A stretch of DNA of 10,681 bases, from positions 1 through 10,681 of the forward strand of contig SSSX01000289.1 of assembly GCA_015657735.1 (NCBI GenBank). The letters are read 5' to 3'. The notes under the pieces are model-generated. The model saw nothing but the letters and a program-made list of their open reading frames with translations. It ran no database searches and was not told the origin of the DNA. Below, piece by piece: positions 1-6,602 of the stretch. The DNA is from Zoogloeaceae bacterium. Its GTDB lineage: Bacteria > Pseudomonadota > Gammaproteobacteria > Burkholderiales > Rhodocyclaceae. Every line of letters starts with the position of its first letter. Position 1 is the first letter of the stretch. A program made the position numbers and the translations under genes.

Positions 1-264
1 CTGCACCTCGACGCGCTGGCGGTGGTACTCGTCGCCTTCGAAGGCGTCCAGCCGCGGCCAGGCGGCGTCGGGCAGGTCGAGGTAGAGCACGCCGTCGACC
101 GCGCCATCCGGCGCCGGCACCATGCCGGGGTAGTCCTGCCCGCTCACCGGATGGCGGCAAAAACCGTCGAGCCGGGCCGGCAGCGCGGCGGCGCGGGCGC
201 CGCACACCGCGCTCATGATGTCCTCGCACATCAGCGAGCCGTAGGTAAAGCAGTGGGTCGTCAT
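1..264 (-). CDS. Gamma-glutamylcyclotransferase / AIG2-like protein, 3' end outside the window
   Basis: Eighty-eight codons are visible, starting MTTHCFTYGSLM. Seen: the early YGSLM motif, which in the GGCT/AIG2 fold forms the substrate-binding loop, and a later DAFEGDEYHR stretch matching the family's conserved FEGxxYxR segment. Family members cleave gamma-glutamyl bonds with release of 5-oxoproline, but many bacterial ones have unknown substrates; location would be cytoplasmic. The start was chosen at 264: a GGAG on the minus strand lies six bases before it, whereas an in-frame ATG at 270 would touch the GGAG directly. The gene begins 14 bases after the stop of the helicase gene, so the two are probably co-transcribed. 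The C-terminus lies beyond base 1, so total length cannot be judged. The family call is fairly secure; the substrate is unknown. Confidence 0.82.
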   Translation of the reverse strand, partial: MTTHCFTYGSLMCEDIMSAVCGARAAALPARLDGFCRHPVSGQDYPGMVPAPDGAVDGVLYLDLPDAAWPRLDAFEGDEYHRQRVEVQ

Positions 265-278
265 CGTCATCTCCACAG

Positions 279-1925
279 TCAGCGGGGGTCGCCGAGTCGC
301 TCGAGCAGGGCCGCGGCGGCGCGGGTCGACACGACCAGCGTCAGCTTCAGCGTGGCCCGCGTGGCGCCGACGAAAAGGCGGCGGATGGCCTTGTCGTCGA
401 GCCGCTCGAAATCGATCTCGGTGAGGATCACGCAGGGCGCGGCGCGGCCCTTGAAGCGGTGCACCGAGTCGATGAGGATATCGCCGTCGGTGAGGATCGG
501 GTTGCCGAGCAGGTCGTAACGACCGGTGGGCGCTCGCAGCGGATACGGCCCGAGGCGGGTGACCGGCGTCAGCGCCGAGTGCTCCCGGCCGCGGTAACTG
601 ATCAGCGCAATGTGGCTGCGCCGGAAGCCGAGGCCGATGGCGCGGGTGATGGCGTGCACCGAGCGGCTGACGAGTTCGTCGGCGCTGTCGTAGCTGAGGA
701 TGTCGAGCTCCGAGCCGGCCAGCGGGCTGCCGGCCTCGACCGGCTGGCCCGGCAGCAGCCGGTTGAGGGCGCCGAGGACGTCGCGCGGGCTGCGGTAGTT
801 GATGTCCGAGCGCAGCGTGACCCAGCCCCGCAGCGCCACCGGCGGACGCTCGTACAAGTTCTGCAGCGGGTCCTCGAGCCACCAGGCGCGCCCGCCGGGG
901 CGCAGGAAGCGCAGCAGGTTGGCGGCCCAGCCGGCCTCGAAATCCTGCCCCTCGTCGATGATCAGTTCGTCGACGCACTCGGCGTCGGCCGGCTGGCAGG
1001 TGTCGAGTTCGGCCTCCAGCTGGCGGAAGGCATCGGGGCGGCTGAAATCCGGCACCCGGCCACGCGCCCGGCCGAGGCGGTCGGCGAGCTGGTGGTAGCT
1101 CGCCACCTCGCCGCCGGGCGGCGCGATCAGCGCGATGTGATCGGCCAGCGGACGGTTGTAGCAGACGTACAGCGGGCGCCGGCCGGCAGCCAGCGCGTCG
1201 CGGTAGACGGCCATCGCCAGCTGGGTCTTGCCCGAACCGGCGGTGCCGATCACGCGCACGCGGAACGGCGTGCACTCGATGCGCCGCGCCCACGCCGCCA
1301 GCCCGCCGGAGAGCCGGGTGTACAGTGCGTGGGCTTCGCCGACGACGGCGTGTACCTCCGGCACCAGCTGCAGCACATCGCCGAGGAAGCGCTCGATGCG
1401 GGGCCGGCTCGCCAGACGTTCGCCGCCGGCCGGCAGGATCGTACGCACGATGTGGAGCAGGTGCTCGCGCCGCGTCGCATCGACGATGCGCGCCGGGTCG
1501 ATGCCGGCGCTGCCGGGCGAGCGCACCACGTAATCGGGGCAGTACAGCAGCGCGTCGACCCACACCGGCTCGTCGGCGCAGACCGTGCGCAGGCGCCGGG
1601 TCAGCGCGTCGACGGTGCGCGCCAGCTGCAGCGGCACGCTTTTTTCCTTCTTCGCGTAGCGCTTGACGAGGCCTTCCGGCGTCTCGGCGAGAAAGCCCGA
1701 CTTCTGCTCGACGAGCAGCAGCTTGCCGGTCGGGCCGACGATCGCGAAGTCGATCTCGCCGACGATGGCATAGCTGCCGTGGGCGACCCGCGTCCAGTGC
1801 ACGCCGTGGAAGATCGTGTAGTCGTCGGACAGACCGTCGGCGAGGACCGTCAGGGTCTCGATCTCGCGGGCCGCCGCGCCGCTGGCGCCGAGCGCCTGCC
1901 AGCCTTCGGGATGGACAATGGCCAT
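279..1925 (-). CDS. NERD nuclease-domain / UvrD-like superfamily 1 helicase
   Basis: A 548-residue protein in two parts. Residues about 10-130 resemble a NERD domain, a nuclease-related fold of the PD-(D/E)xK kind: GEIDF (D59) and VEQKSG (E73, K75) form the expected D...ExK pattern. Residues about 220-535 are a UvrD/Rep-type helicase core: Walker A GTAGSGKT at 227-234, Walker B IIDEGQD at 322-328, INYRSP at 375-380, DSVHRFKG at 486-493, and motif VI RLFVGATRA at 516-524 with the arginine finger. ATP-dependent DNA or RNA unwinding with possible cleavage is inferred from these families; the biological role is unknown. An upstream ATG at 1964 would add 13 residues. Neither start has a clear ribosome binding site; 1925 was preferred because MAIVHPEGW looks like a normal N-terminus for this kind of protein. 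It is divergent from creA and followed closely by the cyclotransferase-like gene. Confidence 0.85.
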   Translation of the reverse strand: MAIVHPEGWQALGASGAAAREIETLTVLADGLSDDYTIFHGVHWTRVAHGSYAIVGEIDFAIVGPTGKLLLVEQKSGFLAETPEGLVKRYAKKEKSVPLQLARTVDALTRRLRTVCADEPVWVDALLYCPDYVVRSPGSAGIDPARIVDATRREHLLHIVRTILPAGGERLASRPRIERFLGDVLQLVPEVHAVVGEAHALYTRLSGGLAAWARRIECTPFRVRVIGTAGSGKTQLAMAVYRDALAAGRRPLYVCYNRPLADHIALIAPPGGEVASYHQLADRLGRARGRVPDFSRPDAFRQLEAELDTCQPADAECVDELIIDEGQDFEAGWAANLLRFLRPGGRAWWLEDPLQNLYERPPVALRGWVTLRSDINYRSPRDVLGALNRLLPGQPVEAGSPLAGSELDILSYDSADELVSRSVHAITRAIGLGFRRSHIALISYRGREHSALTPVTRLGPYPLRAPTGRYDLLGNPILTDGDILIDSVHRFKGRAAPCVILTEIDFERLDDKAIRRLFVGATRATLKLTLVVSTRAAAALLERLGDPR

Positions 1926-2002
1926 GGGTGTTTGGAGTAAAGTAGCCCGGATGACATCCGGCACGGCCGGAAGCCCCCATTCTGTCAGAAAGGAAATCGC
2001 CG

Positions 2003-2470
2003 ATGCTGCGCCAACGCCTTCCCGCCGCCGCCGTCCTCCTGTCGCTCGCCGCCGGCGGCGCCGTCGCCGACGAAGTGGGCTGCGTCACCACCACCTGGAA
2101 GCTGATCGGCGCCAACCACAAGGTGTGCGTCGAAGCCTTCCATGACGCCAAGGTGCCCGGCGTGACCTGCCACGTCAGCCAGGCCCGCACCGGCGGCGTA
2201 TCGGGCAGCCTCGGCCTGGCCCAGGACCCGTCGCAGTTCTCCCTCGCCTGCCGCCAGACCGGCCCGATCAGCCTGCCGGCGCGGCTGCCGGAGAGCGAAA
2301 CGGTGTTCTCCGAGGATACCTCGCTGGTGTTCAAGGAAACCCGCATCGTCCGCCTGTTCGACAAGGACAACAACACGCTGGTCTACCTGGCGATCAGCCG
2401 CAAGCTCATCGAGGGCGCGCCGGCCAACAGCATCTCGACGGTGCCGGTGATGCCGTGGGGGACACGCTAG
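2003..2470 (+). CDS. creA: CreA family secreted protein
   Basis: A 155-residue protein. The first ~22 residues form a signal peptide (MLRQRLPAAAVLLSLAAGG) with a likely cut after AVA. The mature part matches E. coli CreA closely from memory: a D/CxxTxWKLIG opening, HKVCVEAFHD, a VTCHVSxAxTGG block, GLAxDxS, GPISL, TSLVFK, VYLAxS and the C-terminal ISTVPVMPW. Four cysteines (27, 42, 56, 83) could form disulfides in the periplasm. In E. coli CreA sits with the CreBCD regulators, but its biochemical function is not established; here no creBCD is adjacent. The start is supported by AGGAAA six bases upstream. It reads in the same direction as nirJ, but the 102-base gap with an FNR-type box suggests nirJ has its own promoter. 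Confidence 0.9.
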   Translation: MLRQRLPAAAVLLSLAAGGAVADEVGCVTTTWKLIGANHKVCVEAFHDAKVPGVTCHVSQARTGGVSGSLGLAQDPSQFSLACRQTGPISLPARLPESETVFSEDTSLVFKETRIVRLFDKDNNTLVYLAISRKLIEGAPANSISTVPVMPWGTR

Positions 2471-2501
2471 CGCGGCGCCGGCGCGTGCCCTTGGGGTACC
2501 G

Positions 2502-2544
2502 TTGATTCCCGTCAAGGCTCCCGGCCCGTACCAGCGCCGACAAT
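2502..2544 (+). promoter_or_regulatory. FNR/DNR-type box and promoter in front of nirJ
   Basis: TTGAT-TCCC-GTCAA at 2502-2515 matches nine of ten fixed positions of the FNR/DNR consensus TTGAT-N4-ATCAA. Thirty bases from its centre, GACAAT at 2539-2544 agrees with the -10 consensus at four of six bases. That would put transcription start near 2551 and the box at about -42.5, the usual place for activation by FNR-family proteins. A short leader with GGAG then leads to the nirJ start at 2573. Regulation by low oxygen or nitric oxide is inferred from this arrangement; which family member binds cannot be told from the DNA. Confidence 0.75.
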
Positions 2545-2572
2545 CGCCTCATCCCATCCGGAGAGTCGTGCC

Positions 2573-3766
2573 ATGTTCCGCATTTCCAGCTATGTCCGCG
2601 AAATCACCGCACCGACCCCGCTCGGGCCCAAGCGCAATCCGCCCGGGCCGGTGGTGATCTGGAACCTGATCCGGCGCTGCAACCTGACCTGCAAGCACTG
2701 TTACTCGATCTCCGCCGACACCGACTTCGCGGGCGAGCTATCCACCGCCGAGGTGTTCTCGACGATGGACGCGCTGAAAGCCTTCCGGGTGCCGGTGCTG
2801 ATCCTCTCCGGCGGCGAGCCGCTGCTGCGGCCGGACATCTTCGAGATCGCCGGGCGCGCCAAGGCGATGGGTTTCTACGTCGGCCTGTCGTCCAACGGCA
2901 CGCTGATCGACGCCGCCAACATCGGGCGCATCGCCGCCGCCGACTTCGATTACGTGGGCGTCAGCCTCGACGGCATCCGCGCAACCCACGACAAGTTCCG
3001 CCGCCTCGACGGCGCCTTCGAGCGCTCCCTCGCCGGCCTGCGCCTGTGCCGCGAGCTCGGCGTGAAGGTCGGCGTGCGCTTCACGATGACCCAGGACAAC
3101 GCCGCCGACCTGCCCGGCGTGCTGCAGCTGGTCGAGGACGAAGGCATCGACCGCTTCTACTTCTCGCACCTCAACTACGCCGGCCGCGGCAACAAGCATC
3201 GCGCCGACGACGCCCGCCACGTGCTGACCCGCGAGGCGATGGAGCTGCTCTTCGAGACCGCGCTCGATTACGAACAGCGCGGCCTCGTCCGCGATTTCAC
3301 CACCGGCAACAACGATGCCGACGGCCCCTTCTTCCTGCAGTGGGTGCGCCGCCGCTTCCCCGAGCGCGCCGCCCACGTCGAGGCCAAGCTGCTGCAGTGG
3401 GGCGGCAACTCGAGCGGCGTCAACGTGGCCAACATCGACAACCTGGGCAATGTGCACCCCGACACGATGTGGTGGCACCACACCCTCGGCAACGTCCGCG
3501 AGCGCAGCTTCGGCGACATCTGGACGGATCTGTCCGACCCGCTGATGGCCGGCCTCAAGCAGTCGCCGCGGCCGGTCGGCGGGCGCTGCGCCGACTGCCG
3601 CTACCTCGCCATGTGCAACGGCAACACCCGCGTGCGCGCCCAGCAGCTCACCGGCGACCCGTGGCAGGAAGACCCCGGCTGCTACCTCGCCAACGCCGAG
3701 ATCGGCATCGCCGACGGCGCGCGGCTGGAGGTGAAGCCGTGGGTACGCCTCCAGCCCGCCACCTGA
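2573..3766 (+). CDS. nirJ: Haem d1 biosynthesis radical SAM protein NirJ
   Basis: A 397-residue cytoplasmic radical SAM enzyme. The N-terminal cluster motif is CNLTCKHC (C36, C40, C43: CX3CX2C), followed by the SAM-binding GGEP at 80-83. A C-terminal set, C339, C342, C348 and C370, would hold a second iron-sulfur cluster, as in NirJ and other SPASM/Twitch proteins. The sequence runs closely parallel to Pseudomonas aeruginosa NirJ as recalled (RCNLTCKHCY, FDYVGVSLDG, SHLNYAGRG, NNDAD, NIDNLGNVHPDT, GGRCADCR, MCNGNTR, DPGCYL) and has similar length. NirJ removes two propionate side chains from didecarboxysirohaem on the way to haem d1. GGAG lies seven bases or so before the start. It is followed by nirN after a 189-base gap full of repeats. 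The close relatives AhbC/AhbD are less likely given the d1-type neighbour. Confidence 0.93.
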   Translation: MFRISSYVREITAPTPLGPKRNPPGPVVIWNLIRRCNLTCKHCYSISADTDFAGELSTAEVFSTMDALKAFRVPVLILSGGEPLLRPDIFEIAGRAKAMGFYVGLSSNGTLIDAANIGRIAAADFDYVGVSLDGIRATHDKFRRLDGAFERSLAGLRLCRELGVKVGVRFTMTQDNAADLPGVLQLVEDEGIDRFYFSHLNYAGRGNKHRADDARHVLTREAMELLFETALDYEQRGLVRDFTTGNNDADGPFFLQWVRRRFPERAAHVEAKLLQWGGNSSGVNVANIDNLGNVHPDTMWWHHTLGNVRERSFGDIWTDLSDPLMAGLKQSPRPVGGRCADCRYLAMCNGNTRVRAQQLTGDPWQEDPGCYLANAEIGIADGARLEVKPWVRLQPAT

Positions 3767-3942
3767 CCCGTCGGGGCGCATTCGTTGGTTCGGAAAAACC
3801 GCCACCGGGCGATCCATCCTCCCGTAGGGGCGAATTCATTCGCCCTCAGCCGGTCATCGAAGTTCGCGGGCGACTGAATTCGCCCCTACGGGACAGACGC
3901 CGGCGCTCCTGACGCGAACAGCGCCAACGAACTCGCCCCTCC
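3767..3942. repeat. Nested REP-like repeat cluster between nirJ and nirN
   Basis: Four related short units lie in mirror order. The outer pair is 3767-3788 (CCCGTCGGGGCGCATTCG then TTGG) and 3924-3940, whose reverse complement is AGGGGCGAGTTCGTTGG; 14 of 17 bases match between arms. The inner pair is described separately. All four share a GGGGCG-N-ATTC-like core, as REP elements do, so this looks like one REP doublet inside an older, decayed one. The cluster starts directly after the nirJ stop and ends just before the nirN ribosome binding site. No RAYT transposase is in the window. Confidence 0.75.
3821..3892. repeat. Inner REP-like inverted repeat, 24-base arms
   Basis: The left arm 3821-3844 begins CCCGTAGGGGCGAATTCA and ends TTCGCC. 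The right arm 3869-3892 is its reverse complement with one mismatch in 24 bases. The arms are separated by a 24-base spacer. Transcribed, they would form a long hairpin in the nirJ-nirN message, which could protect upstream mRNA from decay or weaken expression of nirN. The near-perfect arms suggest recent origin compared with the outer pair. There is no T run, so it is not a standard terminator. Confidence 0.88.
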
Positions 3943-3955
3943 AAGGAATCACGCG

Positions 3956-5509
3956 ATGAAACGTCTTTTCTCCGCCCTGGCGCTGTCCGCGCTGGCCCTC
4001 GGCGGGCCGGCCCGTGCCGATGCCCCGGCACTGTTCGCCCAGCACTGCGCCAGCTGCCACGGCACCGGCCGCCTCGGCGCGATGGGCCCGGCCCTGCTGC
4101 CGGAAAGCCTCGAACGCCTGAAGCGCAAGGACGCCGTCGCGACCATCCGCGACGGCCGCGCGGCGACCCAGATGCCGGCCTTCGGCGCGACCCTGTCGGC
4201 CGACGAGATCGACGCGCTGGCGGGCTGGATCTACTCGCCGGTGAGCCCGGCACCGAGCTGGAGCGAGGCCGACATCCGCGCCTCGCGGGTCGAGCCCTAT
4301 CCGCCCGGCAGCCTGCCCGACGCGCGCCAGGGCGCGGTGGCGAAGGCCGACCCGATGAACCTCTTCATCGTCGTCGAGGCCGGCGACCATCACGTCAGCG
4401 TCCTCGACGGCGACCGCATGGAACGCATCCACCGCTTCCCGTCGCGCTACGCACTGCACGGCGGGCCGAAGTTCACGCCGGACGGGCGCTACGTGTTCTT
4501 CGCCTCGCGGGACGGCTGGATCAGCAAGTTCGACATCTGGAACCTGAAGATCGTCGCCGAGGTGCGCGCCGGCCTCAACACCCGCAACGCCGCGGTGTCG
4601 GGCGACGGCCGCTACGTGGCGGTGGCCAACTACCTGCCCGGCAACCTGGCGATTTTCGACGCCGAGCTGCGCCTGATCAAGCTCATCGACGGCCGCAACC
4701 TGAAAGGCGACGCCACCTCGCGCATCTCGGCGGTGTACGACGCGGCGCCGCGCAAGAGCTTCATCGCCGGCCTCAAGGATCTGCCCGAAATCTGGGAAAT
4801 CTCCTACGACCCGCAGGCCAAACCCTTCTTCGACGGTTACGTGCACGACTACAAGATGGGCGAGGCGATCGCCACGCCGGGCTACCTCAACCCGCGCCGC
4901 ACGGTGCTCGAGGTGCCGCTCGACGATTTCTTCTTCACCCAAGACTACGCCAATCTGGTCGGCGCCAGCCGCGAGGGCCGCGGCCAGGTGGTCAACCTCA
5001 CAGTGCGCCGGCCGATCGCCGCGCTCGATCTGCCCGGCATGCCGCATCTCGGCTCGGGCATCTCGTGGCTGCGCGACGGCCGCCGGGTGGTGGCCAGCAC
5101 CAACCTGAAGGACGCCCAGGTCAGCGTCATCGACATGCAGAACTGGCAGACCGTCGCGACGATCCCGACCCTCGGCCCGGGCTTCTTCCTGCGCAGCCAT
5201 GAGACGAGCCCCTACGCGTGGGTCGATTCGATGATGAGCCCCACCGCCAAGGACACCCTGCAGGTCATCGACAAGCACAGCCTGCAGGTCGTCGCGCGGA
5301 TCACCCCCGAACCGGGCAAGACTTTCGCGCATGTGGAATTCGACCGCCACGGCCGCTACGTGATCGCCAGCCTGATGGAAAAGGACGGCGCGCTGATCTT
5401 CCTCGACGCCGCCACCTTCAAGGAGATCAAGCGTCTGCCGGCCAGCAAGCCGATCGGCAAGTACAACCTGTTCAACAAGATCCAGCGCTCGGAAGGCACC
5501 AGTCACTGA
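3956..5509 (+). CDS. nirN: NirN, cytochrome c / haem d1-binding dihydro-haem d1 dehydrogenase
   Basis: A 517-residue periplasmic protein. Residues 1-21 form a signal peptide ending PARA. A cytochrome c domain follows, with haem motif CASCH at 31-35 and probable axial Met73 in TQMPAFG. From about residue 130 to the end is an eight-bladed-propeller d1 domain of the NirS/NirF/NirN type, with typical repeats such as FTPDGRYVFFASRDGWISKFDIWNLK and HVEFDRHGRYVIASLMEKDGALIFLDAATFKEIKRLP. H168 in RYALHGGPKF is at the place expected for the proximal haem d1 ligand. NirN oxidises dihydro-haem d1 to haem d1 and helps deliver it to NirS. NirF has a similar propeller but usually lacks the c-haem domain; NirS differs in its N-terminal region and usually is longer. 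AAGGAA lies about eight bases before the ATG. Position after nirJ supports the call. Confidence 0.9.
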   Translation: MKRLFSALALSALALGGPARADAPALFAQHCASCHGTGRLGAMGPALLPESLERLKRKDAVATIRDGRAATQMPAFGATLSADEIDALAGWIYSPVSPAPSWSEADIRASRVEPYPPGSLPDARQGAVAKADPMNLFIVVEAGDHHVSVLDGDRMERIHRFPSRYALHGGPKFTPDGRYVFFASRDGWISKFDIWNLKIVAEVRAGLNTRNAAVSGDGRYVAVANYLPGNLAIFDAELRLIKLIDGRNLKGDATSRISAVYDAAPRKSFIAGLKDLPEIWEISYDPQAKPFFDGYVHDYKMGEAIATPGYLNPRRTVLEVPLDDFFFTQDYANLVGASREGRGQVVNLTVRRPIAALDLPGMPHLGSGISWLRDGRRVVASTNLKDAQVSVIDMQNWQTVATIPTLGPGFFLRSHETSPYAWVDSMMSPTAKDTLQVIDKHSLQVVARITPEPGKTFAHVEFDRHGRYVIASLMEKDGALIFLDAATFKEIKRLPASKPIGKYNLFNKIQRSEGTSH

Positions 5510-5510
5510 A

Positions 5511-5530
5511 GCCGCCGGCACAGCGGCGGC
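5511..5530 (+). other. Small hairpin after nirN
   Basis: GCCGCC at 5511-5516 pairs with GGCGGC at 5525-5530 around an eight-base loop, starting two bases after the nirN stop. On the plus strand it is followed by GATAAAAAC rather than a T run, so it is not a standard Rho-independent terminator for nirN, though it may protect the 3' end of the message. In a sequence this rich in G+C a six-pair stem could also be chance. Confidence 0.35.
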
Positions 5531-5533
5531 GAT

Positions 5534-5619
5534 AAAAACGGGAGGACGCCGCGGGAATGGGAAATCGTTGCGGAGAGGGAGGATGTCGCACCACTCCCGC
5601 CTGTTTCGGCGTCCTCCCG
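5534..5619 (-). terminator. Rho-independent terminator of the SDR gene
   Basis: A perfect 13-base inverted repeat has arms 5539-5551 and 5607-5619 (CGGGAGGACGCCG on the minus strand's first arm). Inside it, 5591-5600 and 5551-5560 pair as ten more base pairs in minus-strand RNA, where the single non-Watson-Crick pair is a G-U wobble; on the plus strand it would be an A-C mismatch. Five T residues follow immediately on the minus strand (5538-5534). The stem starts about 40 bases after the SDR stop. The long loop and a bulge around GAAACAG are unusual. Because the arms are symmetric it may also hinder read-through from nirN. Confidence 0.7.
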
Positions 5620-5659
5620 GAACCGGCAGCGACCGGCCCGAAAACGGTGCAGGCGCGGG

Positions 5660-6427
5660 TCAGAAGCGTTGCGGCCGGATCATCGCGTCCATGCCGCCAT
5701 CGACGAACATCACCGCCCCGTGCACGAAGCTCGCCGCGGGCGACTGCAGGAATTCCACCACCCGGGCGATCTCGTCCGGCTGGCCGGCGCGGCCGAGGGG
5801 CGCCACGAAATTCTTCACCGCCTGGCCGAAGCGCGGATCGTCCAGCGAAGCCTTGTGCAGCGGCGTCTCGACGGCGCCCGGGGCGACCACGTTGAGACGG
5901 ATGCCGAGCCGCCCCCACTCCACCGCCTTGCGCCGCGCAAAGGCGCTGATCGCGAACTTCGAGGCCGCATAGACGGCCGCCGGCTGGGCCAGCGCATCGG
6001 CCTCGGCAACCGCGCGCGGCTCGTCCCCGGCCAGCAGGGTTTCGACGAGCGGCAGGCGCTCCACCCCGGGCTGCGCGCCGGCCACCGACCCCACCAGCAG
6101 CGCCGCCGGGGCCTCGCCCTTGTGCAGGCAAGCGGCCAGACCGTCCACCAGTTCGCTCATCCCGAAGTAATTGACCGCCACGATCAGCCCGGCCGACGGC
6201 GCCGTCACGCCCAGCCCGGCGCAACACACCAGGCCATCGAGCACGCCGCCGCACGCCGCCGCCGCGGCGCTGGCGGCCGCCTGGCGGCCGGCGCGGGAGG
6301 ACAGATCGGCAACGATGTCGGCGTCGGCGCGGTCGATGCCGATGACGCGATGACCGGCGGACTGCAGGCGGCGGCGGACGGCGGCGCCGATGCCGGAGGC
6401 GGAACCGGTGACGACGGTGGTGGGCAT
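5660..6427 (-). CDS. SDR oxidoreductase of the 3-alpha-hydroxysteroid / coniferyl-alcohol dehydrogenase group
   Basis: A 255-residue classical short-chain dehydrogenase. Seen: the NAD(P)-binding TGSASGIG at 7-14, a D32 at the end of beta-2 that favours NAD, CCAG at 68-71 in place of NNAG, N86, and the catalytic S114, Y153 and K157 (YAASK). The insertion between the Ser and Tyr (about 120-150), the ending SFVHGAVMFVDGGMDAMIRPQRF and the middle VNYFG block closely resemble Comamonas testosteroni 3-alpha-HSD/carbonyl reductase (HsdA) as recalled; coniferyl-alcohol dehydrogenases belong to the same group. The reaction is an NAD-dependent alcohol/ketone interconversion, but the substrate cannot be read from sequence. 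The start at 6427 is fixed by AGGAGAT at good spacing and by the Rossmann motif lying right after it. Upstream is the operator shared with etfB; downstream is a terminator. Confidence 0.88.
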   Translation of the reverse strand: MPTTVVTGSASGIGAAVRRRLQSAGHRVIGIDRADADIVADLSSRAGRQAAASAAAAACGGVLDGLVCCAGLGVTAPSAGLIVAVNYFGMSELVDGLAACLHKGEAPAALLVGSVAGAQPGVERLPLVETLLAGDEPRAVAEADALAQPAAVYAASKFAISAFARRKAVEWGRLGIRLNVVAPGAVETPLHKASLDDPRFGQAVKNFVAPLGRAGQPDEIARVVEFLQSPAASFVHGAVMFVDGGMDAMIRPQRF

Positions 6428-6454
6428 GGGCGATCTCCTGTGCGTGGCAAGGCG

Positions 6455-6473
6455 GGCGTGCGGGGCGCACGCC
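6455..6473. other. Hairpin in the SDR leader
   Basis: GGCGTGC at 6455-6461 and GCACGCC at 6467-6473 form a perfect seven-pair stem with a five-base loop. It lies just downstream of the predicted SDR transcription start (about 6477) and 28 bases before the SDR start codon, so it would be at the 5' end of the SDR message. A role in mRNA stability or as a binding site is possible; chance is also possible at this G+C content. Confidence 0.4.
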
Positions 6474-6483
6474 GAATCCCGCC

Positions 6484-6527
6484 AGTATGTGCGCGGCGCC
6501 GCGCCCGGACATCGTCCGCCCGGACTA
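6484..6527 (-). promoter_or_regulatory. Operator and promoter of the SDR gene
   Basis: On the minus strand, TAGTCC-GGG-CGGACGATG begins at 6527 and its palindromic core covers 6512-6527. Exactly 20 bases after the motif comes CATACT (6489-6484), agreeing with the -10 consensus at four of six bases. The core would be centred at -42.5, a typical place for an activator that overlaps the -35 region; no good -35 hexamer is seen. The same motif, spacing and distance to the start codon occur in front of etfB. The regulator's identity is inference. Confidence 0.6.
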
Positions 6528-6550
6528 CAAGGCCCCCGCCCGCCCGCACT

Positions 6551-6556
6551 TACAAT
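6551..6556 (+). promoter_or_regulatory. Possible -10 element of the Cache-protein gene
   Basis: TACAAT agrees with TATAAT at five of six bases and lies 47 bases before the start codon at 6603. A transcription start near 6563 would put the palindromic core at 6512-6527 at about -43.5, only one base different from its place relative to the divergent SDR promoter. There is no good -35 hexamer, which fits an activator-dependent promoter. Confidence 0.45.
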
Positions 6557-6602
6557 CGTCCCGCAATGGCTCTTTCCCATTCCACACCGGGACTCCTCAC
6601 AC

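Noticed and set aside
459..1940. Long open frame of 493 codons on the plus strand
   Set aside because: It lies opposite the helicase gene. Its product is low-complexity, rich in Arg, Ala, Asp and Val, with no motif, as expected of an antisense frame in DNA this rich in G+C.
1947..1961. Palindrome CCGGATGACATCCGG between the helicase and creA genes as an operator
   Set aside because: Six-base arms with a three-base centre are easily met by chance at this G+C content, it may overlap the helicase's alternative N-terminus, and no second copy was seen.
1926..1964. Upstream start of the helicase at 1964
   Set aside because: It has no better ribosome binding site and adds 13 residues of no family character. 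It cannot be fully excluded, since the start at 1925 also lacks a clear site.
3821..3892. CRISPR repeat-spacer unit
   Set aside because: The two 24-base units are inverted, not direct, repeats, with a single spacer and no cas genes nearby; this is a REP-like hairpin.
3854..5521. Open frame of 555 codons on the minus strand
   Set aside because: It is antisense to nirN, which has clear haem and propeller motifs, and it also reads through the REP-like repeats. The product has no recognisable pattern.
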